From assembly GCA_949825025.1 (NCBI GenBank), contig OX463778.1, forward strand, positions 15,834,171-15,898,170: a stretch of 64,000 nucleotides of DNA, written 5' to 3'. The stretch comes from Siphlonurus alternatus. Taxonomy: Eukaryota > Arthropoda > Insecta > Ephemeroptera > Siphlonuridae. Numbering within the stretch: the first letter of the stretch is position 1; every line of letters starts with the position of its first letter. Below, one piece after another: positions 26,063 to 41,708 of this stretch. The notes beneath the pieces were generated by a model. That model was not told the origin of the DNA, ran no database searches, and was given only the letters and a program-made list of their open reading frames with translations. The position numbers were made by a program, and so were the translations under genes.

Positions 26063-26294
26063 GACGCCAATTTGCGACAATCTGCACTCTGTGATCTTTG
26101 GAATTTCTCCTTTGATCTGTCTTTACATGAGAGAAACTGTCCCTACGATTAAGTTAGACCACGTTTGTTCCAACTCAGCGCCTTGAAATATCCTCAGATA
26201 CATATAGACATGGGAAATGTATATATTAACTATATATTATATTATTATATAAATAATATATATAATAGTTCTTGACGCTTAGTAAAAATTAATA

Positions 26295-26415
26295 GTACAC
26301 TCCTTGCATCGGAAAATTTCCCTTTGCGGCTTTGTTAATCACTCCATAAGAATAACATAGGGCATGGTAATTAACAAGGCTGCAAGTGGGAAATTTTCCA
26401 AGGCGACGAGTGTAC
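26295..26415. mobile_element. 121-bp MITE, family K (GTACACTC termini)
   Basis: Termini GTACACTCCTTGCATCGG and GGCGACGAGTGTAC are inverted relatives. The inner arms (GGAAAATTTCCC, GCGGCTTTGTTAAT against ATTAACAAGGCTGC, GGGAAATTTTCC) also pair. A single copy was found here; the duplication is unclear. Confidence 0.72.
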
Positions 26416-27910
26416 AATTTTAAATAATTTTTATAATGTCTCTTGTTCATTTATTTAGGTATTTTTGTACTATATTTTCATGTATTATATTATTATAGTA
26501 TGCACCGTACGGCTGCTCTGTTTAGTAACAACAAAGATCCGACAGCGTTATAGCGCTGGCGGCTATATCGGCACCTTTGATAGCAGCGTATTTAATAGCT
26601 AGGCTATAGCAAATAAAATGCGCTTATTTAAGTTGGCGTGATGACGTCACAGTGATCCAACATGGCGTAACGTTGGCAGTAAAAGCTTCCAATGAAAGTT
26701 AGTAGGCCATCCTTCTAGTCTATAATCATGGTTACTTAAAACAGATCACATAATAGAATCCAGTAGATCATAATAATTTATATTATATAAAATATACAAT
26801 TTTATATTTCATACATAAAACGTTATCACTTATCAGCACATTCAACTAGTCTCGTGGCCTTGACAAGTCAATATGATAGAAGAAAAAAGCGTAAGTCCAT
26901 AAGTAAAATATATATTCCACGATATGTAATATTATTATGTAATGACATTATATTACATGAAAGGCTTACCATCTACTATTACCATTGGATTTGAGGCTTT
27001 TTTCCACTACTATACTATAAAAAGTTCATCTTAATCCGGAACCCAGACTCGATATTTCTAGTTTTATTTGACAACTTTTTCACGCAGTATTTTTCTTGTC
27101 TGTGTTTGTTCGAAAACACAATTCTCCAGAGAAAAGACGTGTACTACATTTTCTCCTCTTCTTTTCTAACTTTGCGTTTGACTTTAACGTAGATTTTTAT
27201 TGCATTTTTCAATATTGAGCTGAGACTCCGCCGTCGCCTACCGCGTCTATTGTGTGAAGATATAACAAAGAGAGAAAGGTATCGCAAAAGATACAACAAA
27301 AGAAATTGTCATCAAAATAAAACATGAATGAAATTTAAAAATAGATACAGCTTGATAAAAAATTGAACTTGAAAATATATGTGGCATTTCATTTAATACA
27401 TATGTGTATGATAATGTATTTTAAAAAATCTGTAACTTTTATAAAATTTTATATACAATTTTATGCTTCAAAAATTATAAATTAAATTTGAAAATATATG
27501 TATACAACTTCACAAGGAATTAAATTAAAAAACTTACATATTATATCTTTTCAAGTGTGAGTAGATTTGTTATATTTATATTCCAAGTACGCTGTATCTA
27601 TTTTTTTTTTTAATTTTATATGCAGCTATTGAAGCAGAACAGTATTAAAGTTTTTGTATAAAAAAACTTCATTTTATAAAAAGTTATAGCAAATATTTTT
27701 ATCAGTTACAACAAAAAATTATAGAATCTTAAAGAGGAAGGCAAAAAATAGTCTAGAACGAAAAATTATTAATTCCAGCTTGTGTTTTCATGATAGACAA
27801 ACAATTCACTGATGGAAGTGAATAATATAAGTCGATAACTACGCACAAAAATATCCTCCCTGGACTAACGTGAACGTGACCGGAGCCAAGTTGGGTAATA
27901 TAAAAACATT
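26416..27910. other. Intergenic DNA with a small CRE-bearing segment
   Basis: 26500-26700 is GC-richer and holds TGACGTCA at 26642-26649 near CAACATGGCG. 27170-27260 has another balanced patch (CCGCCGTCGCC). I see no gene in the remainder. Confidence 0.5.
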
Positions 27911-28065
27911 GGGCGCGATTCACGAAGCAGTTATAGCCAGGTTTCTAACGACGTTTAGCTTAACCACGTTTAACGAGGTGGTTTAACACGTAAAACAAGT
28001 ATAGTTAAACGTGGTTAAGCTAAACGCGGTTAAAAACCTGGCTAACTGCTTCGTGAATCGCACCC
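27911..28065. mobile_element. MITE family B copy 1 (GCGATTCACGAAGC termini)
   Basis: A 155-bp palindrome starting GGGCGCGATTCACGAAGCAG and ending CTGCTTCGTGAATCGCACCC. The arms carry AACCACGTTTA and TTTAGCTTAACCACG words in inverted order. Copy 2 at 31906 is closely similar. No clear target duplication. Non-coding. Confidence 0.85.
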
Positions 28066-30316
28066 ATAAAGGTACGAGAGCTAAGTCGATGACTGCAAAT
28101 CACGGCCGGCTTCTCGCCGTCAATACTCCCAAAATTACCAAAATTTTCTCATTGGAATCTTTTCCTATATACCTTTCGTGAATGTTCAGATTTAACAAAA
28201 TAAACCATTATAAAAAATTGTATATACAAAAGTGTACATCCTGAGTTTGCTCTATTTAATATAACATGTATTATGCTGTACTAAATCCACCCAATACAGA
28301 AAAAGAAATCAATTAATTATTAATATAATTGAATTTTATTTTATATTCAGTCAATTGTTTTTTATAACTGAAAAAAATTAATAATACATAACTTTTCAAT
28401 ATAATATTTTTTTGCCATGATTTTCAATTATCACGTGATAGATATTACGACATAAATATATTTTTCAATCACAAAGTAATACAGTATATATTTTATATTC
28501 CCAGAGCTAGATAATATAAATTTAATACAGTACTATACATGAATCTTGAAATGAAATAACTTGAGCAATATGAGTTATATTTATTACATTTCCTAAAGCC
28601 ATTTTCTATCCCAGGTAAGCTACACAGGATATAGTTGATTAAGAGTTAACTGGTATTTATATCCTGTATGTTGTTGGTCACATAAAGCAGTGACATATCC
28701 GGTAAACATTTACACCAGCCAGCAGCAGCAGCAGGGTGCAATTGCAGTGGTGACATAATCTCTCTGTACAGTGCCCTCATGCGCATTCTGCTTGATATAT
28801 AACATTCATAATTCTAGTAAGTCTACATATAGAATTTATGATGACTACAATAGAATTTATTATATTGTAATGTTTATGCATAGAGTAAATATAATAAAAA
28901 AAATGTACTTGTACTGTTTATTTGAATTTTTACAATATTGTAATGTGTACAGTTTTTACCCGTGCAATTTCTCAACTTCAGATATCCACCCACATAATAT
29001 TATACTTGCTTGTATCTTTGAAGTATTGACAACATTTATCATAAAATATATCCACGTGTGTAAACTTCTATAAGCAAACATAAACTGTACTGTTTTTTTA
29101 TTTGTTATTTTAAATGTTGTTTTATTTAAATTTATTTATTTATTTTGGAAGTTGTACAAGACAAACATATATCACATCATTTGTATATAGCTATCACTAA
29201 AAACAAGTACACAATTTTAAAAATCATTAACGAAAACATCACAATGAATGAAATTTATACTAGTTTCAGTAGAAATAGCAAATAAAAATACAAGAAAGAA
29301 TGTTATTACAGTATGTTGTATCAATATTTATGGTACAGCAACACGTTTTATAGTATTACTTCAATCGCGATCAACCATGCATGAACATAAACTTCACCAG
29401 TAATGCAGATATAGAAGCTGATCGCTTTAAATCAAACTATGTGTGTTGTCTTTAAATATTTAAACTAGATACGTGATTTTGTATGTACATTATCAAAAGC
29501 ATGATATATTAATATACCAATTGTCTACATTGTTTATACATGGTTCGTGTTAAATCAATATTTTAATTAATATGAAATTTTACCTATATATTATAATAAC
29601 TACGTAAATAATTTATTTGAACACAAGTTTCATTTACAATTTTTCTAATTATTTATATACTATAATAAGTACTGTTTAGGTAGCTTGGTTTGTGAGCACA
29701 ATATATATTATATTTTTTAACAATGCGTGAAACAGACATGCATACAGACCGAGATCCAGGACGCTGCTGGCTATCCCGAGTCATATCGAACAAGCAGGAG
29801 CAGTATTTTTATATACATGTGAGTCACATCTTCAAATCAACAGCTAAATTTTAAATAGCTGACTCTAAAGATGATTTTAAAAAGAGAGTATAATGATAAT
29901 AAACAAAAAAAAAAAAATATGATACACTGAAAATATTATTTTTAATTTAGACATAGTTTATAAATAATGTTGTAAATTTACTCTATTACGTTCAAATATT
30001 TACGATAGTAAATTTTACATGATGAAATTGATGCAAAATATAAAATATTTATGTATTAAAAAATGAAGTAACATAACAAAAGACTTTGATATTTGATAAT
30101 ATTTTCACATAATGTAACATTCAATGAAAGCGAGGAGAAATCATTATAAAATTGTTGTAAAAAAATATCCTTTGAAGCTGCTGAACATGACAAGAATGAT
30201 ATTACTATGATACGTCAGCAGTGTAACTAAGGCTATGAGAAACATGATGCTCCTCTACAGCGGTGGCACCACCCAATTTGACACATGCCAGCAACTCTAT
30301 GTTGCATTTGAGTATC
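28066..30316. other. AT-rich intergenic DNA
   Basis: There is a (CAG)4-like stretch near 28722-28734 and otherwise A/T-rich sequence. The 100-codon frame at 28771 is Tyr/Ile/Cys-rich and looks like chance. No repeats of the other families were seen. Confidence 0.5.
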
Positions 30317-30740
30317 AACCTCAAAATATTTTATTCCAGAAATGGATAGAGTATAAAATATGCTAGTCTATTTTTTTTTTATATTTTTAGCAGTTTTTTT
30401 TTTTTTTTTTTAATCATGAAGTCTATATTATGACATCATAAGGTGGCACTCCTTAAGCCGATATTAAACGATACAATTTTTCTAATTATTACAAACAATT
30501 TTTGCTTACAAGAAAATTTCATAAAGTTTTCTTGTAGGTAAGCAAAAATTGTATACAAAATTGTATCGTGTAATACAGAGGCTTTAATAAAAGGATAGGA
30601 CTTTGCCCACCAAAAGGAGCATGGTCTTTAAACATGAAATTTTAATATTTAAAAAATTAATTTTACCTGTCTCTAAAAAAATCTTTAAAAAAAAGTACTT
30701 TGCACCCTCTGTCCATTTCTGTAATAATAAATTTTGAGGT
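30317..30740. mobile_element. MITE family D copy 3, split by a family A insertion
   Basis: AACCTCAAAAT, then TTATTCCAGAAATGGATAGA on the left pairs with TCCATTTCTGTAATAATAA, then ATTTTGAGGT on the right. Between them, GGTGGCACTCCTTA and AATAAAAGGATAGGAC match the centre of the D copy at 61279 (GTTGGCACCCCTGA, AATAAAAAGGATAGGAC) but are separated by MITE A3. Confidence 0.72.
30456..30583. mobile_element. PIF/Harbinger-like MITE, family A copy 3 (nested)
   Basis: Termini AGCCGATATTAAACGATAC and GTATCGTGTAATACAGAGGCT are flanked by TTA on both sides (30453-30455 and 30584-30586). It lies inside MITE D3, so it inserted later. The core is slightly shortened relative to the other copies. Confidence 0.83.
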
Positions 30741-31905
30741 CGGTTGGTCTATCCTACCATCATACTGTGGGATTGTAAAGTTTGTGTACTGCGAACGAAC
30801 CGGTAAGAAGATCATGACCTACCTTTCTTGTTGAAACTAAAACTAAACCACAAAATGACCTTTATAATAATTATTATGTTGTTTTGTGGTTAAAGTAATA
30901 CGAGAAATATTACGATATAATAATGAATTTTACTGTTAAATGTCTTAATAACAAAATTTTCTTTAAGTAAATTAAAGATTATTTTTAAACTACTTTAGCC
31001 CACAGTGTCACTCTTTATATATGTGACTTTTCTTTCAAATTAATTAAAAATAGCTTTGAAACTCCAACAAAGGAACATTGCTAAAAGAAAATGAAGTTAT
31101 ATTACCCTTCTGAGCACCAAGCTTATGTCAGTGGGATATCGTAATCGATGTTGGGACAGTAGAGGGCGGGAGGAGGGGGTGCTGCCTCGTTGTCGCGTGG
31201 GCTTGAGGTGACAAGTGACATTGTAGAGTGGCCCTTGTCATCGTTAAATGGTTGTTATCAAGTAGTCCTTCCTCATTCCAGCACTAGGAAAGTAAACAAA
31301 GAAAGATGAGGATAAACTAATGGCTTTTCACATGCTTTAATAGCAATGTAAAATTATTTTGTTTTCAAGCTTGTGTAAATTAGTACAACAGTTTATCAAT
31401 TGATAAAACAAGATATTTAATTACAACAACTTTAAGTAGAGTCAAGGTAACAACAACAAAATTTATTTATGGAGACGATCGTGGTCGCTTTAAAGGTGCT
31501 TACAAAGTATGGCCCTGAGAAGAGTTATACATTATGTTGATAAAATTTATATTTATGAGATCAGAGATCAGATTGTGCTGGTACCTTTACAGTGATCGTC
31601 TGATCGTAATGCATATTATTAATGTTATTAATATGATTAATGTCAAATGGATTGTATTAATTTGTTAAGAAAATTTAAATACACATGATCCTATATTCAT
31701 ATTATATACATATTATATAACAGTCTCTGTGTAGAGGAACTTTTAAATTAAGTTGCCGTTTATTTAATTCAATAATTTTAATTACATTTAAAATGTTAAA
31801 TTTTAGTAAAAAAAATATGCTGTAACCAAATTACCATTATAAAAACTGCAGGATTTTACAAGTATGTAGGTTTCAGTAAAATATGGTCATATATAAACTC
31901 AGTGT
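30741..31905. other. Intergenic DNA with one balanced island
   Basis: About 31140-31290 (GGGCGGGAGGAGGGGGTGCTG and following) is GC-rich relative to the flanks and could be a regulatory element or exon. I see no convincing frame or splice site. The rest is AT-rich. Confidence 0.4.
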
Positions 31906-32057
31906 GGGTGCGATTCACGAAGAAGTTAGCCAGGTTTCTAACCACGTTTAGCTTAACCACGTTTAACTATATCTGTTTTACGTGTTAAACCACCTAGTTA
32001 AAAGTGGTTAAGCTAAACGTGGTTAGAAACATGGCTAACTGCTTCGTGAATCGCGCC
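31906..32057. mobile_element. MITE family B copy 2
   Basis: It starts GGGTGCGATTCACGAAGAAG and ends CTGCTTCGTGAATCGCGCC, a 152-bp palindrome. Arms share AGCCAGGTTTCTAACCACG and TTAGCTTAACCACGTTTAAC with copy 1 but the centre differs. Flanks show no clean duplication. Confidence 0.85.
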
Positions 32058-33198
32058 TTTTGTCTTTAATTTAGAATAAATTATAAATTCCATAAATAGC
32101 CGTCAGTGTCACATCTCTCGTAGTTCAAGTTAGTGTATGTGACTAATTCGAGCCACTTAAAATGTTAAATCTAACTTTTAAAGTCAAACATATATGGTTC
32201 CTCTCATGTCTCCTAAATGTTTGCAACTTTTTGAGCATATTTGTTCAACGGGTTGCATTTGCACTCTTGACAGGGGTAGAAAGTTTTAATTAATTCTCAT
32301 GTTACTAAAATGAATTTTATTATATCTCTTAATTAAGTTATCTATAATCTTAAATGTTATTAACATTATGTAACTAAACTGCTCATGCAGTTAACACACA
32401 TCTACAGATAATATATAACATTGTCAGTAAAACATTTCTTGCTGCTTTAACATTATCAGTTTAGTTTAACTAGTTCTATTAAATGTTTCTGCCTTTATTA
32501 CATTACTTGTATATAAACCACAATTACGTAATTACTAAAGGTAATTTACCATTATATAATTGATGATAATTGCACTTGAGTATATCAGGTTAGTAAAATC
32601 GAACCCCTCTAATGAGAGTAGACTGCTCGTATGGCAGATAGAGAAATCGTTCTGTCTGACTCTTTACAGCTGTTAGAGATTTATTGGAACCACGATCCAG
32701 TTAGTTAATAAAGCAAGTGTAGGCAGGGGCTTCGTTGTTATCCACTTTTTGTATCAAAAAACATTTCTAAAACCATTAAATAGTTAATTTATGAGAAGTT
32801 TAATTAATTTTTAATGTTTTTCCCGCTGTTATTTACAGTGTTGTATATGTTACTACTAAGTTATTGTCAGTTGTTTTAATTTTATATGAACTAGATATAG
32901 TTTTTTTTTTAAATAAACTAGGTTAAAGCTATGATACTGGTTACATCAAGGGACGCTATATACTGTACATTAACTTTTCAGCTCTTTGTGGACTCGCTCT
33001 AGCTTTGTTTTGAATTTTGTGCGTCCCTTCTTAACTGGAGTGGCTCACAAGATTTTCCTAATTGTGACTGAAGGAACCGTGGAAACCTTAGTTAGAAAGG
33101 TAAAAAAATAGTGGAAGATGCCATCAACCACTTCTCAAATGCACTGTAGTATATAATATATGAGTGTGCTTTATCTTCCACAATGTAGAAACATTCAG
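32058..33198. other. AT-rich intergenic DNA
   Basis: About 32590-32680 has GAACCCCTC and a weak reverse box B, too poor to call a SINE. T-runs occur near 32901. No gene. Confidence 0.5.
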
Positions 33199-33262
33199 CA
33201 GGGTCTGGGATAAAACTCACGACCATTCGATTACGAGTTAGTTGTGCATACCACTGCATCAA
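33199..33262 (-). mobile_element. tRNA-like SINE head (relic)
   Basis: On the minus strand: TGCAGTGGTATGCAC (D-arm-like), ACTCGTAATCGAATGGTCG (anticodon-arm-like), then GAGTTTTATCCC (decayed box B). It shares CGTAATC...GTCGTGAGTT with the arms of the palindrome at 12205-12488, implying common ancestry. Body and 3' tail were not delimited. Confidence 0.5.
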
Positions 33263-35278
33263 AGGTTCGTTTTGCTATTAATTAAGTACAAATTTTTATT
33301 GTATAGCTCTTTATAGGGAAAGATTAAAAGTAGACCTAGTGTGAAAAATATTGAGTATATATTATGTATCAATCCATATAATAGGCAATTGCTTTTTAAA
33401 TATACTCATTTTACAATTTTAACTTAGGAAAATTTAGTTAAAATGGTCTATTTCAATCGTAATCGTATTATAATACTGTGGATGGTGACTTAAAATATTT
33501 AAATTGCATTCCGTCAATTTTTAAATGATCTTTAAGTGTAGCACATGATGCTAATATATTTTGACCCCATTTAAATATTATGTTTAAATGGTTCTTTAAA
33601 TCTCGTAACGATCTCATCGTGTTTAGATTTTTTTTTTTGTTGGTAAAGTTCGTCTTTTAAACTAGAAGGCATGTTGGTCTCACAAATTTAAATACAGTGT
33701 CATGCCATTTAGTTTGAAAGTAAATTCTTGTGAAAGCTGCTTATCAGTGTGAATAAATTTATATGTAAATTTGATGGTTGTAAGGATGATAAATCAGAGA
33801 GATGGAAAGAAAAGTTAGCCTATACGTAAATCTTAGTGTTTAGCATATGACTTCATTAATATATATTTTAAAAGAATATAATGATGCAAGCTTATTAGAT
33901 CTATGTAAGTGGAGTGATTTTTGTGTAAAAATGTGTACTTTCACTTGCATATCAACTGTTCTCAGTGCTATTATAATATTTGTTCCAATGGATATTGGTT
34001 GAAAAATCAGCCGCATATCTTACCCCACTTTTGCCCATATTAACGCATAATGCTTTATTAATTTGTACCTCTGTTGTGATAATTGGAATTAAATTAATAA
34101 AAATTTATGGATTTTTATTTTCATAATTTTAATTGAGTCGGAAAAAACATAAAGTATTTACCTAGCTCTATCAGTTCATCCTAAGATTATGAACTTCTCT
34201 AGCACAAAAAACAGAATTTTACGTACTGCTCTCGTGCTTTTAGAGTTGTTAACCCTCTCGATCAGAGCAGAATGATATAACAAAATGGATTCTTTATCTC
34301 GGCTTGAGTGTACCGATATGAATTTTAAAAATGTTTATATCCAGAAATTATTAAAGTAGAAATCCTTGACAGTGGCAACAGTATTTTTTTAAAGTCAATT
34401 TACTTAATCAATGACTACTGATATCACAGAGTTTATCATGTAGGACATTGTTGCCACATCTCCAAAACTTAGACAATATGTCTTTATTTAAAGCATAAGT
34501 TTTGGTAGTGAACCCATGAATTATTAGGAATTTTAGGAAACCAATATTGATAAACGTAAACAACTTTCTGAATATCACTTTTGTGAGTCACTAACAATAA
34601 ATTCAAATTTTATTTCGATCATAGGCTGTACAGCACGGATCACTGGAATGATAGTAAATTTGTTGGTGAAAACAATACAAGCATGTTTATGACAAGAAAG
34701 CAATTTTTAGTAACAGAAATCGATCAATAAAATTCATAAAAATATAAACGATCTCTTTGTTTTAATTAATGAGCTAAAACATAATTCATTATTTCCATAA
34801 AGAGCTCTTTACTAGTGTACGAAACTACCCGTGTAACAATTTCCAGCGTGTTCGATTTTTTACGATTATGATGTTATCACATAACATTTATTTTCCAAAC
34901 ACGTTCTCTCAAGATACTATAAGAAAAGTGTTGCATCATTTATGTGCAATATCAACAGTATTAATGGCAATAGCTTTTTAATGCTCTATAAAATACATTT
35001 TAAACGTCACATTGCAGCTACTGCAATTTTATAAAAATCCAAGTTAAGTCGTAACATAATATTTTACTTTCATAGAATAACTTGTGTTTACCAATAAATT
35101 GTGCTACAGAAATCCTTGAGGATTAATTCAGCTTTACTCTTGGAATAAACACATAGATTGTATAACTTTTGTATACATAAAATATATATATCTAAAGCTT
35201 TGAATATGAATATATAAACTTTAAACCCAGTTATATATGTTTGAATATAAAGAATTATAAGAAATCTTTATATATAAA
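33263..35278. other. AT-rich intergenic DNA
   Basis: No gene or repeat family could be supported. TTAACCCTC occurs at about 34249 without a mirrored end nearby. Confidence 0.55.
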
Positions 35279-35440
35279 GCCTATATTACACGATGCAATT
35301 TTTCTGATTATTGTATACAATTTTTCCTTACAAAAAAATTTAATCTCCATAATCTCCATTTGTTTGTATGCAGAGGAAATTTTCTTGCAAGGAAAAATTG
35401 TATACAATAATCAGAAAAATTGTATCGTGTAATATGAGCT
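35279..35440. mobile_element. PIF/Harbinger-like MITE, family A copy 4
   Basis: Palindrome from AGCCTATATTACACGATGC to ATCGTGTAATATGAGCT, 162 bp. The inner loop holds a local duplication (AATCTCCAT twice). TTA follows the right end and TAA precedes the left. Confidence 0.82.
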
Positions 35441-35757
35441 TTAAACAATGCTGATAAATCGTACTTCAACACGTACTCTAGTAACTAACTTTACCTTTGA
35501 GACACCACAATGGCGATTTAACCCGTGAACTGTCAGTAACAAAGGTTTTCTTGTTGCAGCAATGAGCATATAAAGGACCACAGGCAAACATTGCACACTA
35601 CAGAAGGGAGAGGCAGCTAACCTCTTCGGACTCGAACCAGTGCCTGCATCGTTTTCTGTAATAAAGTAACTTGTACAGAAGGATTTAAAACAAGAGATAA
35701 TGGACACCAATGGATAGAAAAATGCAGATAATACATAAAAAAATTATCAGGGTTACC

Positions 35758-36260
35758 AATAGAGGCTTCAAGTGTTCCCCGGCAGAAAAATTTTCTCCAT
35801 AAGCCACTCATGTTAGAAAATTTGAATTTTTCTTAGTAAAGCTATTAATTTGAAACCATATCCTACTCCCCCACATTTAGGGGTCTTCTGATGATGAATC
35901 AAGAACTTATTTTCCTCTAAAAATTTTCTTTAATGCCAAAAAAATTATTTTGAGTTTTTTTTCATAGGTTTGGATAGGACGGTGGGAACAGAGGCTTCAA
36001 TCAAGCGTTCCCCGGCGGGAAAATTTTCTGCATAAGCCTCCATGTTACAAAATTTGAAATTTTTCTCAGTAACTATTAAAGCTATTAATTTGAAACCATC
36101 TCCTACCCCCCAATTTAGAGGTCTTCTGATAATGGATCAAGAATTTATTTTCCTCTAAAAAAAATCTTTATTGCTAAAAAAGCGATTTCGAGTTTTTTTT
36201 ACATAGGTTTAGATGAGACGGTGGGAACACCACCAAATCAGCTGACTTGAAGCTTCTATT
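35758..36260. mobile_element. MITE family F, tandem pair
   Basis: Two direct copies (35758-35988 and 35989-36260) share AGAGGCTTCAA at their starts, TTCCCCGGC, and AGGTTTGGATAGGACGGTGG-type ends. Only the second ends with the inverted terminus (GCTGACTTGAAGCTTCTATT). The first lacks it, so this looks like a tandem duplication or an insertion of one element into the end of another. Related to 14743-15049. Confidence 0.78.
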
Positions 36261-37381
36261 TACAATTTTTACTTAGTACTTCATGATTGGAGGGGGAGAA
36301 ATTGGGAAAGTAACGTAAAGGTAGGTCAAATACTCTTCTGACCTCTTTATTTACTTTTTATTTATATTTTGAATACAATCTTCATCAAACAATAAGAGAA
36401 ATGAGAGGAAGCGGAGATTAGATTTATATTATTTCGTATTGCATAATTTAGTAATTGACAGTAACAAAATTGTAGCTGTGTTTTTTAAAAGCAATTAATG
36501 TAGTGAATTAATAGCACTTAAACAATCTGATAGTGTATCCTACACAATTTTTCAGTTTTCAAAAGATTAATATATACAAAATTAAAAAAACAAAAAAAAA
36601 AAAAAAAAAATCAACTTAATTACAGAAAACTTATGTAACATCTTATCTTTTAACATGTTCAAACAAGTAAAAAAAAAATGTATGAAAGTTTTGGTTGAGT
36701 TCTAACGTCCATTTTTTTTATCATAATATTTTTTTCTTTGTACGTTAGCACGCGAGAAATTTTTTAATAAGACTGAAGAAGCATTTTTGTTCGCGTCTCA
36801 CGTCTTAATAAACTTGCTTAATAAGCCAGAATGTTGGCTATGTAATAAGCTTTACACAACCCAGCAATATCCTAGACTCTAGTACACACGTTCAAAAGAA
36901 ACAGCTCTTAAATTATATCAACTTTTTTTCTACTATGTTTTGTTTTTGTTTACTACATCAATTTATTAGTGATGTAATAAAGTTTAAGTATAGTAGGTAC
37001 TGAAAATAAACTACTGATTTTAATATCAATAACTTTTGTGCATATAGATAGGCTACATAGTGTTTGAATAACTGATAATTTAGTTATATGAGATGATAAT
37101 AATACTGCATACAAGTCATTGCAGTAAAATTGTGCTTGATATAATATATATATATATTATATATATGCTTTAATCAATATATTAAAATTTAATTGAAACA
37201 ATATCTTGCCGTTATTATAAATTAACCACATGAAATTCAATTTACGTAATTTTTATTGCAATAAATTATACTATATAATATACAGTTTTAAATATAATAC
37301 AAGCAGCAATATAATTTTTTTATTGATAAACCTTGTTACAAAACTTTTGAAAATTAATATTTTTAAAATAATTAATAAATT
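36261..37381. other. AT-rich intergenic DNA
   Basis: A-run of about 18 near 36593-36610 and an (AT)n stretch near 37145-37166. No gene seen. Confidence 0.55.
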
Positions 37382-37494
37382 GGGCTGCATTCACGAAAGC
37401 ATGCAATCGTAACAGATTTATCACTAATCGAGCTACTTATTATCATTGATTTGGGCTGTCATTAACCATGCTTAGGTTATTTTCTTTCGTAAAT
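37382..37494. mobile_element. MITE with family B-like terminus, degenerate
   Basis: GGGCTGCATTCACGAAAG at the left resembles the family B terminus. TTTTCTTTCGTAAAT near 37480-37494 is its decayed inverted partner. Internal sequence differs from copies 1 and 2. Confidence 0.5.
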
Positions 37495-37654
37495 TTTACT
37501 CTATAAATTATTTAACTTAGAAATTTAAAACCTTAATTAAAATGCAAAATGAACTAAATTGAAATTTTAGCATAATTTCACAGAAACAACACACCCTGGT
37601 TTTTACTTTCAACTTTATCATGTCTTGAATTTCGCTGCTTCTAGTTTCTACCAC

Positions 37655-37698
37655 ATATTATTATTATTGTTATTATTATTATTGTTATTATTATTATT
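37655..37698. repeat. (TTA)n microsatellite
   Basis: TTA repeats with two TTG variants. It happens to supply a pyrimidine-rich run just upstream of an acceptor-like CAG. Confidence 0.9.
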
Positions 37699-37708
37699 CT
37701 CATCCCAG

Positions 37709-37849
37709 GAGATGTCTGACGAGTACTTGCCCGCGGTGGCAGTAGCTCTATACTTTGGCTTAGTCTCCTCGCAACCCCCATGGCTGAATATTCATATTTG
37801 GCTGCAGAACACCAAGGCTGAAGATATTTCATATTTTATAGACCTATAA
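37709..37849 (+). other. Possible coding exon following an acceptor-like site (unrecognised)
   Basis: CTCATCCCAG/GAG at 37706-37711 resembles a 3' splice site. The following ATG (37712) opens 45 codons beginning MSDEYLPAVAVALYFGLVSS and ending in a stop at 37849. The peptide has one hydrophobic stretch (residues 7-18) and looks less AT-driven than its surroundings. No family is known to me and it could be chance. Confidence 0.28.
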
Positions 37850-38044
37850 AAAGTAGTTATTGTGCGTGTGCATAAACATAATTTTAAAACAATATAAAAA
37901 TTTTAATTATTTTTTTCGTATTACAATATGAGCAAGTGTAAAAAAAGGTACTTAAATAAATGTATGATAATAATGAAAAGTTAATTTTTAATTATATCAC
38001 AAATATGGTAAAAATAAACAAACGCCATTTTTGTTTTGTTTTAT

Positions 38045-38047
<3 letters not shown>

Positions 38048-38081
<34 letters not shown>
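38048..38081. repeat. (GA)n microsatellite
   Basis: About 17 perfect GA dinucleotides. Confidence 0.97.
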
Positions 38082-41342
<3,261 letters not shown>

Positions 41343-41350
41343 CAGAGAAC

Positions 41351-41570
41351 CAGGGCTAATCCTCTATTGAACCGGGTAAAGTCACTCACGACCGTTACAA
41401 AAAAAATTGGATTGTTGAAATTTGTAAACAACACGCAAATAACCCCTTTTTAACCAATAGGAAGGCGTTTCAGCAAAAAGGGTTATTTCTAAGCCAATCA
41501 GAATTCAGAATTCGGCCTCTATAAGCCGGAAGGGAGTGACTATACCCCTTACAATAGAGGATTAGCCCTG
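41351..41570. mobile_element. hAT-like MITE with perfect 8-bp target duplication
   Basis: Terminal repeats CAGGGCTAATCCTCTATTG and CAATAGAGGATTAGCCCTG are perfect complements. CAGAGAAC stands at 41343-41350 and again at 41571-41578. Length 220 bp with no coding capacity. The intact ends and duplication suggest a fairly recent insertion. Confidence 0.95.
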
Positions 41571-41708
41571 CAGAGAACGTAATGGCATTGTTGGCGCTAG
41601 TAGACACAACAATTTTCATAATTAAAGTCATACAGGCCTCAAATTACAAATCAGACAGTCACAAAGTGGGTTTAGAGTATATAATCAACATTCGCATAAT
41701 TTTTTTCC

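Noticed and set aside
32580..32690. Reverse-strand box B (GGGTTCGATT) as another SINE
   Set aside because: No D-arm-like box A at the right distance and no recognisable body.
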